Positions 52,591-61,784 of a DNA stretch of 64,000 nt are shown here, in pieces. How positions within the stretch are numbered: position 1 is the first letter of the stretch; the number at the start of each line of letters is the position of its first letter. The notes under the pieces are model-generated. The model had not been told where the DNA came from, did no database searches, and was given only the letters and a program-made list of their open reading frames with translations. This stretch comes from Halegenticoccus soli. GTDB lineage: Archaea > Halobacteriota > Halobacteria > Halobacteriales > Haloferacaceae. The DNA is taken from positions 186,001 to 250,000 of the forward strand of contig NZ_PEND01000001.1 in NCBI RefSeq assembly GCF_002844195.1. Direction: 5' to 3'. Position numbers and translations under genes: made by a program.

Positions 52591-53340
52591 TCACGGGAGC
52601 GCGCCGGTCACGGCGGCGTACTGGAACGCGAAGAGCACCGCGTTGTACCCGCCGTGGACGAGCGCGGGGAGCGCGATGTTCCCCGTCCGTTCGTACAGCA
52701 GGCCGAGGACGACGCCGAGGAGCGCCGCGACCAGCGCGTACACGAGCCGCTGGCCCGGCGTGCCCGTGACGCCGAACACGTGGACGAGCCCGAACACCGC
52801 GGAGGCGAGCGCGATCGCGCTCGCCGCGCCGAACGCCCGACGGAGGAGCCCCTGCACCACGCCGCGGAACAGCAGCTCCTCCGTCGGACCGACGAGGAGG
52901 AGCGTCACGGGGATCATGTACAGGAGGTACGCGGGCGAGCGCCGCCCGGTCGCGACGACCTGGTTCTCGCCGGCGTTGACGCCGAGCGCGCCGAGCGCCG
53001 CGACGATGACGAACTGCGCGACGAGCAGGAACGCGACGCCGCCCCCGACGAGCAGCAGGTCGCGCCCGGTCGGCACTCGCGCGCGGATGAGCCGCCAGTC
53101 GTCGGTCACGGCCAGGTAGCCGGCGACGGCGACGCCGAACCCGACGAACTGGAACACCGTCAGCACGACCTGCCGGCCGACGCCCCGCGGGCCGACGAGC
53201 CCGAGGCCCGCGAACAGCTCCGCCGCCGGGATCGCCAGGGCGCTCGCGCAGAGGAACGCGCCGAGGACGACGAGCATCGCCTGTCCGAAGCGGACGAGCC
53301 CGCGCTTGCCACGCTCGACCGCAACGTCGTTCGTCTCCAT
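52591..53340 (-). CDS. CPBP/CAAX family intramembrane metalloprotease
   Basis: A 249-residue protein with ~8 membrane helices from the ATG at 53340 (a GTG at 53349 is possible). Family motifs EELLFRGVVQGLL, FGLVHVFG and LVHGGYNAVLF provide the Glu-Glu, His and His/Asn active site. It may process prenylated or other membrane proteins; the substrate is unknown. Convergent with nob1. Confidence 0.92.
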   Translation of the reverse strand: METNDVAVERGKRGLVRFGQAMLVVLGAFLCASALAIPAAELFAGLGLVGPRGVGRQVVLTVFQFVGFGVAVAGYLAVTDDWRLIRARVPTGRDLLLVGGGVAFLLVAQFVIVAALGALGVNAGENQVVATGRRSPAYLLYMIPVTLLLVGPTEELLFRGVVQGLLRRAFGAASAIALASAVFGLVHVFGVTGTPGQRLVYALVAALLGVVLGLLYERTGNIALPALVHGGYNAVLFAFQYAAVTGALP

Positions 53341-53413
53341 CGGACTCACTTGGCGACGGGCTCGAATAGGCGCTCCGGTTCGCTACGCGGCTGGAGCCGG
53401 GCGCTTCGGTTCG

Positions 53414-54733
53414 TCACCCGATTTCGAACCGCCGCTTGTCGCTCACGGCGTCGGCCTCGGGGAAGTCCCCGCCGCCCAGCAGGCCGCGCGCGGCGCGCTT
53501 CCCCCACTCGACCGCCGGCTGCGTGAACGTCGAGACGGCGTCGAGTTCGCCGTAGAGGACGCAGGCGGCCTCCATGCCGTACAACAGCTCCCCCAGCCCG
53601 CGCTCGTCGACGCGGTCGATCTCGATCCTGACGTTCGGCCGCCCCGCCGCGGCGAGGCTTGCCTCCGTCGCCTCGAACTCCGCGTCGAGCAGTTCCCCGA
53701 GGCTCGACCCGCCGAGGTACGACAGCCCCTCCAGGTCCGTCTCCGGGATGGGCCGATCCTCGCGCTCGCGCGGGCGGACGAGGGTGATCAGCTTGTCGCG
53801 CGGCCCGGCCCGGTACAGCTGGAGCTGCGAGTGCTGGTCCGTCGCGCCGAGGGCGCGGGCGGGGGTCTGGCCGACCCCGTCCTTGCCGAGGCTCTCGGCC
53901 CAGAGCTGTGCGAACCACTCCGCGAAGTACTCCAGCGACTCCGCGTAGGGCATCATCGCGTTGACCGACGCGCCGCGGCGAGCCAGCGCGTACGCGGTCG
54001 CGCCGTAGGCGTACGCCGGCGACTCGAACAGCGACCCCGAGAGGCGCTCGGCCTCCGCCGCGCCGCCGGCCAGGATCGACTCGACGTCGCGGCCCTGGAT
54101 CGCCGCGCAGGCCAGCCCGACGGTCGAGAGCGCCGAGAACCGGCCCGGAACGCCCTCCGGAACGTCGAGCGCGGGGAGGTCGTGCTTCTCGGCGAGGTCC
54201 CGGAGGTTCCCCTCCTCGCCCGTGGTGACGAACGTCCGCTCGGTCCAGTCGACGCCCGCGTCCGCCATCGCCTCGCGGACGACGAGGAAGTTCGCAAGCG
54301 TCTCGGCGGTCGTCCCGGACCGCGAGACGACGTTCACCGCCGTCCGGTCAAGCGGGAGCGAGTCGAGCAGCGCGGTCGCCCGCTCCGGGTCGACGTTGTC
54401 GAGGAAGTGCGCCTCGGCGCCGCTCTCGGAGGCGGTCTCGTCCCCGTCTCCGGATCCCTCCAGCGCCTCCGCGATCGTGGCCGCGCCGAGGGCGCTGCCG
54501 CCGATGCCGACCGTCAGCACCGCCTCCGCGTCCGCGAACGGTTCGACCGCCGACCGGATCGCGTCGGGGTCCGCGGTCTCGGGGAGATTCAGCGCGGCGT
54601 AGCCGTGCTCGGACTCCTCGCGGCCCCGCTGGATCCGCTCGTGCGCGTCGGCGACGCGTTCGTCGAGGCGTTCGAGCGCTTCGCGGGAGACGCCCGGCGA
54701 TGCGTCGAGTGCGTTGCCCAGGTCGACGTACAT
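53414..54733 (-). CDS. pgi: Glucose-6-phosphate isomerase
   Basis: A 439-residue PGI of the bacterial superfamily type from the ATG at 54733. Landmarks: LTVGIGGSALGAATIAEAL, VVSRSGTTAETLANFLVV, VPGRFSALSTVGL (signature) and ATDQHSQLQLYRAGPRD. It interconverts glucose-6-P and fructose-6-P. It is the only central sugar-phosphate enzyme in the window and is not near the fructan genes. Confidence 0.95.
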   Translation of the reverse strand: MYVDLGNALDASPGVSREALERLDERVADAHERIQRGREESEHGYAALNLPETADPDAIRSAVEPFADAEAVLTVGIGGSALGAATIAEALEGSGDGDETASESGAEAHFLDNVDPERATALLDSLPLDRTAVNVVSRSGTTAETLANFLVVREAMADAGVDWTERTFVTTGEEGNLRDLAEKHDLPALDVPEGVPGRFSALSTVGLACAAIQGRDVESILAGGAAEAERLSGSLFESPAYAYGATAYALARRGASVNAMMPYAESLEYFAEWFAQLWAESLGKDGVGQTPARALGATDQHSQLQLYRAGPRDKLITLVRPREREDRPIPETDLEGLSYLGGSSLGELLDAEFEATEASLAAAGRPNVRIEIDRVDERGLGELLYGMEAACVLYGELDAVSTFTQPAVEWGKRAARGLLGGGDFPEADAVSDKRRFEIG

Positions 54734-54847
54734 GGAGAGTGCGCCGTCCGGAGGCGGTAAAGTCGTTGTCCTCCGGCATCCGGAGCGCCGGAGTGCGGGG
54801 AAAGCGGGACCGGGCAGTTTAATCGCACCCGGGACCAACCACGACCG

Positions 54848-55360
54848 ATGGCCGACGGGTACGACGGCGTGTTCGGGGCGTTCCCCTACGCCTTCCGGAA
54901 GAGCGACTCCTGGTTGTTTCGCCTGTACGTCGTGGTCGCGGTCCTGGCCTCCCTCGCCGTTACGCTGCTCGTCGCCCTCGGACTGGTCGTCCTCATCGCC
55001 GAGACGGCGGCCCTCCAGGGCGGGTCGCTCACCCTCTCGCGGGCCTTCTACGTGCTCGTCGGGCTGTTCATCGTCGGGCCGCTCATCGCGCCGGCGCTGT
55101 TCGTCGCCCGCCGGCACCGGCGGGGGTTCGCGCGGACGGACCACTACGACGCCCTGCTCGCCCTCGCGGGCTTTCTCTTCCTCGCCTCGCTGTACGTCGG
55201 GCTGGTGATCACGGTCCCGCCGTCGCAGCAGACGCCCGCGACGGGGCCGCTCGCCCCCGCGGTCCGATTCCTCTACGGCCTGCCGGCGGTCTTCGGGCTC
55301 GTCCCGCCGCTCGTCTGCGCGCTCCTCATCGGGGCCGTTCACCGGTACGCGAGTCGGTGA
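54848..55360 (+). CDS. Four-helix haloarchaeal membrane protein, unknown function
   Basis: A 170-residue protein starting ADGYDGVFGAFPYAFRKSDS. It has four hydrophobic helices at ~25-50, 65-90, 105-125 and 140-165. Only haloarchaeal relatives are known to me (a DUF family). A charged RRHRRGFARTDHYDA loop lies between helices 2 and 3. Divergent from pgi. Confidence 0.85.
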   Translation: MADGYDGVFGAFPYAFRKSDSWLFRLYVVVAVLASLAVTLLVALGLVVLIAETAALQGGSLTLSRAFYVLVGLFIVGPLIAPALFVARRHRRGFARTDHYDALLALAGFLFLASLYVGLVITVPPSQQTPATGPLAPAVRFLYGLPAVFGLVPPLVCALLIGAVHRYASR

Positions 55361-55424
55361 TCCCTGCCGTGCGAACCGGCGATTCCGGTCCGAATCGGCG
55401 ATTCGGCGTCCGAACGGACGGCGT

Positions 55425-56243
55425 TCAAAGCATCGAGGTGGTCTTCAGCCGGACGTTCCGCGCGTACTTTCTCACGTACCCCCTCACCGTGATGCGTCGC
55501 CCGTGCGCCCGCGTCCGACCGGCGCGCATCGCCTCGACGACCGCGTCGGCGTCGATCGGTCCGGCGGCGACAACCGTCACCTCCGTGTAGGCGCGTCCGA
55601 CGAGATCCGCGCGGTGGGCGTCGCTGCCGCCGAAGCCGGGGAGGCCGTGCGCCCGGGCGAACGCGGCGGCCTGCGCGTTCCGGACGCCGGTCAGGGTGTG
55701 GGCGTTGTAGATCTCGATCCCGTCGACGGGAGCGCCGCCCGCTCCGTCTCCCTGCCCTTCGTGCGCTTTCTCCCCTCCGTCCGCTTCCCTCCCCCCGTCG
55801 CCGCTCCCGGCGAGCGTCCGCCGCCGGACGCCGTGGCGGATCCGCTGGAACGGGTGCGGAACGACGGCCACGCCGCCGAGCGATCGGACGGTCGCCGCCG
55901 TCTCCGCGAGCGGTCGTCCGGGTTCGGGCGCGCGCTCGACGCCGACCGCGAGGAGGTGCCCGTCCGCCGTCGACACCTCGACGCCGGGGATCCCGATCAG
56001 GCCGTACTCCGGCGCGAGCGCCGCCGCCCGAAGCGACTCGCCGACGGCGTCGTGGTCGGTGACGACCACGCCGTCCAGCCCGACGTCGCGGGCCCGTTCG
56101 AGGACGCGTTCGACCGGCGTCTCCGCGTCGTAGGACGCCTCCGAGTGGACGTGCGCGTCGATCCGGACGACGACCTGCGAGCGCCGCGACGGCGCGGAGA
56201 GCCGCCGCTCTCCGCCGGCGTTCGGCTCCCTCGCGTCGCTCAT
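55425..56243 (-). CDS. PHP domain metal-dependent phosphoesterase
   Basis: A 272-residue protein from the ATG at 56243, overlapping the TGA of the upstream gene (ATGA). Metal-binding motifs: IDAHVHSEASYD (HxH), GVVVTDHDAV (TDHD), GVEVSTADGHLL (E and H), and later GGSDAHRADLVG. A Gly/Asp/Glu-rich low-complexity insertion (~residues 155-180) splits the barrel and looks like a repeat-expansion loop. The substrate may be a phosphoester linked to the lipid pathway of its neighbour. Confidence 0.9.
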   Translation of the reverse strand: MSDAREPNAGGERRLSAPSRRSQVVVRIDAHVHSEASYDAETPVERVLERARDVGLDGVVVTDHDAVGESLRAAALAPEYGLIGIPGVEVSTADGHLLAVGVERAPEPGRPLAETAATVRSLGGVAVVPHPFQRIRHGVRRRTLAGSGDGGREADGGEKAHEGQGDGAGGAPVDGIEIYNAHTLTGVRNAQAAAFARAHGLPGFGGSDAHRADLVGRAYTEVTVVAAGPIDADAVVEAMRAGRTRAHGRRITVRGYVRKYARNVRLKTTSML

Positions 56244-56935
56244 GCGTATCCGAATTCGATGAGGAGACAGAGCCCGGCGACGATCACCGCGAGGAGTCCG
56301 GCGAGGAAGTGCCCGGCGGTCGTCTTGTACGCCTTGTAGTCGGAGACCATGAGCGGGCAGACCGCGAGGACTGTCGCGGCGGCGAACCACCCGTTCCAGA
56401 AGCCCACGAACGCGGAGAGCAGGTAGTTCGCCAGCACGACCGCGTTCGTGTGGACGACGGTCGTGCCGTGGTAGTAGCTGGTGCCGTCGTCGTCACCGAA
56501 CCCCTCGCTGTTGTGACGGATCAGCCGCAGGCCGCCGAGCGAGAGGACGGCGAACCCGACGACGACGCTGACGAGGATGTGCGGCGCGAGCGCGAAGTGA
56601 AACAGCAGCGCGGCCGTCACGAGGTACGCGAAGATGTCGATGAAGGAGTCGACCTGCCGGCCGAACCGCGACTCGATGCCGCGCTTTCGGGCGTAGTACC
56701 CGTCGAGTTTGTCGAACAGGAACGCCCCGAACATGACGACGATCGCCCAGTTCGGCTCCCCCGAGAGGAAGAGGATGGCGCTCACCCACGCGAAAAAGAG
56801 CGAGACGAGGCTGAGGTAGTCCGCCGCCGTCAGCCGCCGGATGACGTTCGTCCGGTTCTTCGACTGAACCCGCCGATTCCGGGCGTCTATTCGGTCGAGC
56901 GCGCCCCGTATCGTCGATCTGAGTTCGTCTGGCAT
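56240..56935 (-). CDS. CDP-alcohol phosphatidyltransferase, probable archaetidylserine synthase (PssA-like)
   Basis: A 231-residue membrane enzyme with ~6 helices. The signature D-x2-D-G-x2-A-R-x7-G-x3-D-x3-D is complete in FDKLDGYYARKRGIESRFGR followed by QVDSFID. It moves a phospho-headgroup from CDP-archaeol onto an alcohol acceptor. The closest match I recall is haloarchaeal PssA, which works with the ArtA protein-sorting system. Overlaps the PHP gene, so both are one operon. Confidence 0.88.
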   Translation of the reverse strand: MPDELRSTIRGALDRIDARNRRVQSKNRTNVIRRLTAADYLSLVSLFFAWVSAILFLSGEPNWAIVVMFGAFLFDKLDGYYARKRGIESRFGRQVDSFIDIFAYLVTAALLFHFALAPHILVSVVVGFAVLSLGGLRLIRHNSEGFGDDDGTSYYHGTTVVHTNAVVLANYLLSAFVGFWNGWFAAATVLAVCPLMVSDYKAYKTTAGHFLAGLLAVIVAGLCLLIEFGYA

Positions 56936-56964
56936 CTGGCTCTATCGGAAGTCGTACGCTCGGG

Positions 56965-56972
56965 AATATAAA
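56965..56972 (-). promoter_or_regulatory. TATA-like element of the pssA-like/PHP operon
   Basis: On the minus strand it reads TTTATATT, ~30-37 bp before the ATG at 56935, within an AT-rich spacer (56960-57020). The remainder of that spacer may also end the GNAT transcript. Confidence 0.6.
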
Positions 56973-57082
56973 ATTTGCCCAGTTAGTAAATAGTTTGTAC
57001 TAAAATATATAGGTATGTTCCCGTACGGAGCGCTCCCGAGAGACCGGTCCCCCGCGACCGCCGACCGCCGGTCGAGTCGGTG

Positions 57083-57685
57083 TCACGCCCCCGACGCGTC
57101 GGCGACGGGCGCGACCGTCCGTCGGCGGAGCCCGAACAGCCGGTAGTAGCCGTGGACCCGGCGGCGGCGGAACCCGTTGGCTTCGAACACCCACTGCGAG
57201 GGTCGGTTGTCGACCGCGACCAGCGCGGTGGCGCGGTCGGCCCCGAACTCCTCGCGGGCCGTCTCGACCGCCCGGGCGACGAGGGCCGTCGCGATTCCGC
57301 GCCCCCTGTGGTCGGGGTCGACGAACAGGCGACGGACGTACGCGCCCTCGAACGCCATCGACGTCTCCAGGGGGGCGACGTACGGGTCGTCGTCGACGCT
57401 GAGGAACAGGCGGCCGACCGCGGTACCGTCGTCCAGCGCCGCGACGACGAGTTCGCCCGGCCGGAGTTCGTCGAACGCCCCGCCCGTCGCGTCGAGTTCG
57501 TCGCGGCGGAAGACGCCGAGTTCGACGCGCTCGTCGACCCGCCGCGCCGCGGTCCGCTCGTCGTCCGCCCGCCGGGTTCCGGCGACGTACTCGTACATCC
57601 GAGCGCCCTTCACCCCGACCCGTTCCAGCGACTCGTACAGCGCCCGCCCGTACCGGTTCCGGGTCAGCCGCCAGAGTGGAAGCAT
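57083..57685 (-). CDS. GNAT family N-acetyltransferase
   Basis: A 200-residue protein from the ATG at 57685; upstream extension would be Arg-rich and implausible. Acetyl-CoA loop is in VRRLFVDPDHRGRGIATALV (Q/RxxGxG/A), then LVAVDNRPSQWVFEANGFRR, the family's C-terminal strand. The first ~50 residues are a helical extension (WRLTRNRYGRALYESLERVG). Substrate unknown. Confidence 0.9.
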   Translation of the reverse strand: MLPLWRLTRNRYGRALYESLERVGVKGARMYEYVAGTRRADDERTAARRVDERVELGVFRRDELDATGGAFDELRPGELVVAALDDGTAVGRLFLSVDDDPYVAPLETSMAFEGAYVRRLFVDPDHRGRGIATALVARAVETAREEFGADRATALVAVDNRPSQWVFEANGFRRRRVHGYYRLFGLRRRTVAPVADASGA

Positions 57686-57820
57686 GCGGGCGGTGGGTCG
57701 CGTCGGGGGGCTAAATAGCCGGCGTGCGAACCGATGGCGAACCGCCGTCGGTCGAGGCGGCTCCCGGGCGCTCGCGGCGGGACGAAACCCCGAAAAGGGT
57801 CGACGGCCTACGACGGGGCG

Positions 57821-58414
57821 ATGACGGAGCAAGACGGGCCGGACGCGGATCCAGACGGTTCGAAGGACGACGAGCCGGCTCCGAACGCCGGCGAGGTGGG
57901 CGGCGACGAGCCGGTCATGACCACCGACGAGGTGAACGCCGACGGGGCGACGGAGAAGGACGGGACGTTCCTCGTCACGGCCGCCGACGAGGGCTCCGCC
58001 GTCCTGAAGGACGTGACCGACGGCCAGGTGCACGCGCTCTCGTCGAATCCGGGCGTCGAGCGGCACGACGCGGTCGAGGGCGTCGTCGCGTCCGACCCGC
58101 CGCTGAACGTCTCCTGGCGGCTCGTCGAGATCAGGGAACGGCGGGCGCTCTCCGTCGAGGAGAGCGCCGAGTCGCCCACGGCGACGACGAAGGGGATCGC
58201 GGCGGAACGGGACGCGGGCGATCTGACGCGCAGACCCCGAGCCGGAACCGGCGAGATACACGTCATCACCGTCCCCGAGGGGACGACGGAGCGGGCCGTC
58301 CGCGACGTGCTGGACGACGAAGAGGGGCTGCTCGCCAGAGCCGCCCGGCTCGGCGTCTCCCGGGTCGAAATCCGCTCCGCGCCGGGGGTCGTGAGCGTCC
58401 GCTACATGCCCTGA
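57821..58414 (+). CDS. Conserved haloarchaeal protein (DUF5812, as I recall)
   Basis: A 197-residue protein from the ATG at 57821. An acidic low-complexity start (EQDGPDADPDGSKDDEPAP) is followed by a compact domain: GTFLVTAADEGSAVLKDVTD, LNVSWRLVEIRERRALSVE, and the C-terminal VSRVEIRSAPGVVSVRYMP. Known in haloarchaea only, no function assigned. Confidence 0.82.
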   Translation: MTEQDGPDADPDGSKDDEPAPNAGEVGGDEPVMTTDEVNADGATEKDGTFLVTAADEGSAVLKDVTDGQVHALSSNPGVERHDAVEGVVASDPPLNVSWRLVEIRERRALSVEESAESPTATTKGIAAERDAGDLTRRPRAGTGEIHVITVPEGTTERAVRDVLDDEEGLLARAARLGVSRVEIRSAPGVVSVRYMP

Positions 58415-58473
58415 TCCCCGATCCGGCGGTCGATCGGCGGCCGCGCGAACGCGCTCCGGCGCGAACCGGCGAT

Positions 58474-58800
58474 TTACCGTTCGGGCTCCGGCCCGGCCGC
58501 GCTCTGGACGAGCCAGCCGCCGCGCATCTCGGCGTCGCGCTCCGCGAACTCGATCTCCGTCTCGGGACCCATCGCGTCGCCGCCCTCGACCGCCTCGACC
58601 CGGAGCGGGACGTCGAGCGTGTCCCCGCAGCAGCCGACGTCGGCGAACTCCTCCCACTCCTTGCCGACGAACACCCCGCCGACGGTCTTTCGGAGGTAGT
58701 TCACGTACCGGTCGCTTTCGAGCTGATCGCGCCCCCAGTCGCTCAGCTCCGCGGGGTACGAGACGACGACGCGGTCTGCCGGAGTCTGCGCTTCGCTCAT
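58474..58800 (-). CDS. Conserved haloarchaeal protein, unknown function
   Basis: A 108-residue acidic protein starting SEAQTPADRVVVSYPAELSD, with VGCCGDTLDVPLRVEAVEGG (adjacent Cys pair) and MRGGWLVQSAAGPEPER at the end. The Cys-Cys could hold metal or be redox-active. Divergent from secF with a 120-bp spacer. Confidence 0.8.
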   Translation of the reverse strand: MSEAQTPADRVVVSYPAELSDWGRDQLESDRYVNYLRKTVGGVFVGKEWEEFADVGCCGDTLDVPLRVEAVEGGDAMGPETEIEFAERDAEMRGGWLVQSAAGPEPER

Positions 58801-58890
58801 GCGCGCGAGTACGCGCCGCGCGAACATAGGCTCCGCGGCGGACCGGGAGTCCGCGCCGGGTCGAGAGCGCGGTGCGACGGATTGAGAAGG

Positions 58891-58897
58891 CTTATTC
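58891..58897 (+). promoter_or_regulatory. TATA-like element of secF-secD
   Basis: CTTATTC ~24-30 bp before the secF ATG; leaderless transcript expected. Confidence 0.5.
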
Positions 58898-58920
58898 AGT
58901 GGGCCCTCACACCGCCGCGC

Positions 58921-59799
58921 ATGGTTACGTTCGAAGTACCGGAGGTCGATTACACCCGGTACACGAATCGCCAGCTCGCGGCCGTCCCCGTCGCGGTGCT
59001 CGTCGTCGCCCTCCTCGTCATCGCGGGATGGTACGTCGCGACGGGCGCGCCGGTGACGCCGGGGCTGGATTTCACCGGCGGGACGGAGCTCCGGATCGCC
59101 GTGGACGCACCCTCCGACCAGGCGGCGCGCGAACAGATCCGCGCCGCGTTCTCGGAGGAGCCCGAGTCCATCAGATCCGTCCCCTCCGACGGGACGTACG
59201 TCGTGACGTTCAAGGCGTCCGACGTCGGCGCCGCACAGCTCGAACGGCAGGCCGAGGACGCCGGCTTCGATATCAGATCGATCGACTCCGTCTCCGCGAG
59301 CTTCGGCGCCGAAACCCAGCGGCTCGCGCTCGGCGGCGTCGCGCTCGCGTTCGTCGGCATGAGCGTCCTCGTGTTCCTCCTGTTCCGGACGTTCGTCCCC
59401 TCTATCGCCGTGGTCCTCTCCGCCTTCTCGGACATCGTCATCCCGGTCGCCATGATGAACCTCCTCGGCATCGAACTCTCGCTGGGGACGGTCGCGGCGC
59501 TCCTCATGCTCATCGGGTACAGCGTCGACTCCGACATCCTGCTCAACAACCACATCCTCCGGCGATCCGGCGACTTCTACGAGTCGACGTACCGGGCGAT
59601 GCGGACCGGCGTGACGATGACGCTCACGTCGCTCGCGGCGATGATCGTCATGACGATCACGGCGACGGTCTTCGGCATCCAGCTGCTGTCCGCGATCGGC
59701 ACGATCCTCGTCTTCGGCCTCGCCGCCGACCTCATGAACACCTACATGCTGAACCTCAGCCTCCTTCGCTGGTACAAGTACGAGGGGGTGGCGCGCTGA
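58921..59799 (+). CDS. secF: Protein-export membrane protein SecF
   Basis: A 292-residue RND-type membrane protein aiding Sec export. Helix 1 near residues 20-42, then the periplasmic start TPGLDFTGGTELRIAV. The C-terminal five helices include SVDSDILLNNHILRRSGDFY and AMRTGVTMTLTSLAAMIVMT. Its TGA overlaps the secD ATG (TGATG), the usual archaeal secF-secD order. Confidence 0.95.
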   Translation: MVTFEVPEVDYTRYTNRQLAAVPVAVLVVALLVIAGWYVATGAPVTPGLDFTGGTELRIAVDAPSDQAAREQIRAAFSEEPESIRSVPSDGTYVVTFKASDVGAAQLERQAEDAGFDIRSIDSVSASFGAETQRLALGGVALAFVGMSVLVFLLFRTFVPSIAVVLSAFSDIVIPVAMMNLLGIELSLGTVAALLMLIGYSVDSDILLNNHILRRSGDFYESTYRAMRTGVTMTLTSLAAMIVMTITATVFGIQLLSAIGTILVFGLAADLMNTYMLNLSLLRWYKYEGVAR

Positions 59800-61379
59800 T
59801 GGGGGCGCTCCGCGACAACTGGCGGGTGCTCCTGCTCGTCGTCTTCGTGCTCGCGAGCACGTTCGCGCTCTTATCGCCGACGGTCGCCCCCGACGAGGGG
59901 CCCGGCTCGCCCGGCGCGGCGAGCGAGGGCGCGACGAACCTCAAGTTCGGGCTCGACCTCTCCGGCGGGACGCGCATCCGCGCCCCGCTCGTCGGCGTCA
60001 CGGCCGAGGAGGTGCAGTTCGGGGGAGATAGCCCCGGACAGGTCGAGCGGAACGTGGCGGCCCAGCTGCGGGGAGCCGACGTGACGGACGTGACGGCCAG
60101 GCAGACGAGCCAGTCCGGCGGCACCGTCGAGGTCACGGCCGACAACGTCACCCAGTCCGACCTGGCCACCGCGCTCGACGCGGCCGGCTACGGCCACGGC
60201 GAGGTGCGCGACGGCGTCACCGCGCAGACCCGCGAGGAGACGGTCCGCATCCTCGAGGACAAGATCAACCAGGCGGGCCTCTCGGGCGGGACGGTCCAGG
60301 AAGTGACGACGGCCTCCGGCGAGCACTTCATCCTCATCGAGGTGCCCGGCGAGGACCGGTCGGAGGTGCTCGACCTCGTGCAGTCGCGCGGCACCGTCCG
60401 GGTCGACGTGTACTACCCGGTCGAACGGAACGGGTCGACGGAGTACCAGCGCGACCGGGCGGTTCTGGAGCGCGACGACTTCCAGACGATCGGCGCGGCC
60501 CAGCAGGGCGGCAACGGCCAGCCGCCGCACGTCCCCGTCGTCCTCACGCAGGAGACGGCTCCCGAGTTCCAGCAGAAGATGGTCGATACGGGCGTCGCAC
60601 AGCGGGGCGGTTCGACCTGCACCTACGAGGAGAACCGGCAGACCACCGGTCCCTGCCTGCTCGTCGTCGTCGACGACCGGGTCGTGGGATCGTTCGGGAT
60701 GCACCCCAGTCTCGCGTCGAGCATGCGCAGCGGCGACTGGGCGAGCGACCCGTCGTTCGTCCTCCAGACGCAGAACTTCTCGGAGGCCCAGGAGCTGTCG
60801 ATCAACCTCAACGCCGGCGCGCTGCCCGCGAAGCTCGATCTCGGTCCCGACGGCGAGGGCACGTCCTCGTACATCTCGCCGACCCAGGGCGAGAGTTTCA
60901 AGACCGACTCCGTCATCACCGGCCTCATCGCCGTGTTCGCGGTCAGCGGGGTCGTGTTCGTCCGCTACGGCGAGGCGAAGGTCGCGCTGCCGATGATCGT
61001 GACGGCGCTCTCGGAGGTCGTGATCCTCCTTGGGTTCGCCGCCGGGATCGGCTATCCGATCGACCTCGCGGTCGTCGCCGGGTTCATCGCCGTGATCGGC
61101 ACCGGCGTGGACGACCTCATCATCATCGCCGACGAGGTGATGGCCGAAGGACAGGTCAGGAGCCGCCGGGTGTTCCGGTCGCGCTTCCGCAAGGCGTTCT
61201 GGGTCATCGGCGCGGCCGCCGCGACGACGATCATCGCGATGAGCCCGCTCGCGGTGCTGTCGCTCGGCGACCTGCAGGGGTTCGCCATCTTCACCATCCT
61301 CGGCGTCATCGTCGGCGTCCTGGTCACGCGCCCGGCGTACGGCGACATCCTCCGGTCGCTCCTGACCGACGACCGCTGA
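59799..61379 (+). CDS. secD: Preprotein translocase subunit SecD
   Basis: A 526-residue partner of SecF. Helix 1 at ~8-26, NLKFGLDLSGGTRIRAPLVG (D1 motif), a large external domain, and five C-terminal helices with VAGFIAVIGTGVDDLIIIAD and GAAAATTIIAMSPLAVLSLG. Uses the ion gradient to aid late translocation. Confidence 0.95.
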   Translation: MGALRDNWRVLLLVVFVLASTFALLSPTVAPDEGPGSPGAASEGATNLKFGLDLSGGTRIRAPLVGVTAEEVQFGGDSPGQVERNVAAQLRGADVTDVTARQTSQSGGTVEVTADNVTQSDLATALDAAGYGHGEVRDGVTAQTREETVRILEDKINQAGLSGGTVQEVTTASGEHFILIEVPGEDRSEVLDLVQSRGTVRVDVYYPVERNGSTEYQRDRAVLERDDFQTIGAAQQGGNGQPPHVPVVLTQETAPEFQQKMVDTGVAQRGGSTCTYEENRQTTGPCLLVVVDDRVVGSFGMHPSLASSMRSGDWASDPSFVLQTQNFSEAQELSINLNAGALPAKLDLGPDGEGTSSYISPTQGESFKTDSVITGLIAVFAVSGVVFVRYGEAKVALPMIVTALSEVVILLGFAAGIGYPIDLAVVAGFIAVIGTGVDDLIIIADEVMAEGQVRSRRVFRSRFRKAFWVIGAAAATTIIAMSPLAVLSLGDLQGFAIFTILGVIVGVLVTRPAYGDILRSLLTDDR

Positions 61380-61506
61380 GGGTCGAACCCGAGCCGTCGC
61401 GCCGGTTTCCCTCTCGACCGAGATCGGGACCGCCCGCCGTCCGGGCGTCCGGTCGCCCTTCACTCGGAGGGATTATCGTAGCCAGCCGGTGGTTCTGAAG
61501 CCCGTC

Positions 61507-61613
61507 CTTGGGTGGTGGCTCTCGGTTCGTCGCCGAGAATCTATGAACTCCTCCGATACTCCCTCTCAGTCACGCGCGCTGATCGTTCAGAAACGCGAGC
61601 CACCAGGCCCAAG
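61507..61613 (+). ncRNA. Hairpin-rich segment before the 39-codon ORF, candidate structured leader
   Basis: Outer arms CTTGGGTGGTGGCTC (61507-61521) and GAGCCACCAGGCCCAAG (61597-61613) pair over 15 bp with a 2-nt bulge. An inner stem CTCGG/CCGAG (61521-61525, 61533-61537) has the loop TTCGTCG. The element ends 25 bp before the ATG of a small membrane ORF. It may be a structured leader, a small RNA or the remnant of an inserted element; the strand is assigned only by its position before that ORF. Confidence 0.4.
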
Positions 61614-61638
61614 TCGATGAAACGCGGATAGACGGGGT

Positions 61639-61758
61639 ATGAAACTTCCGTCGATGACCTCGCCCGGTGGTCTCTTCGACTACATCGTGCTGTTCATCCT
61701 CGCGAGCGCGGCGTTCTTCGGGGCGATCTTCGCGGCGCTGTACTTCGGCGTCATCTGA
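61639..61758 (+). CDS. 39-residue single-helix membrane protein
   Basis: ATG at 61639 gives KLPSMTSPGGLFDYIVLFIL and then ASAAFFGAIFAALYFGVI before TGA at 61756-61758. One transmembrane helix covers nearly the whole C-terminal half. The sequence reads like a real haloarchaeal small membrane protein, but no family is recognised. Confidence 0.6.
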   Translation: MKLPSMTSPGGLFDYIVLFILASAAFFGAIFAALYFGVI

Positions 61759-61784
61759 GCCTCCCGGCCGCCGCGGGCGCGAGA

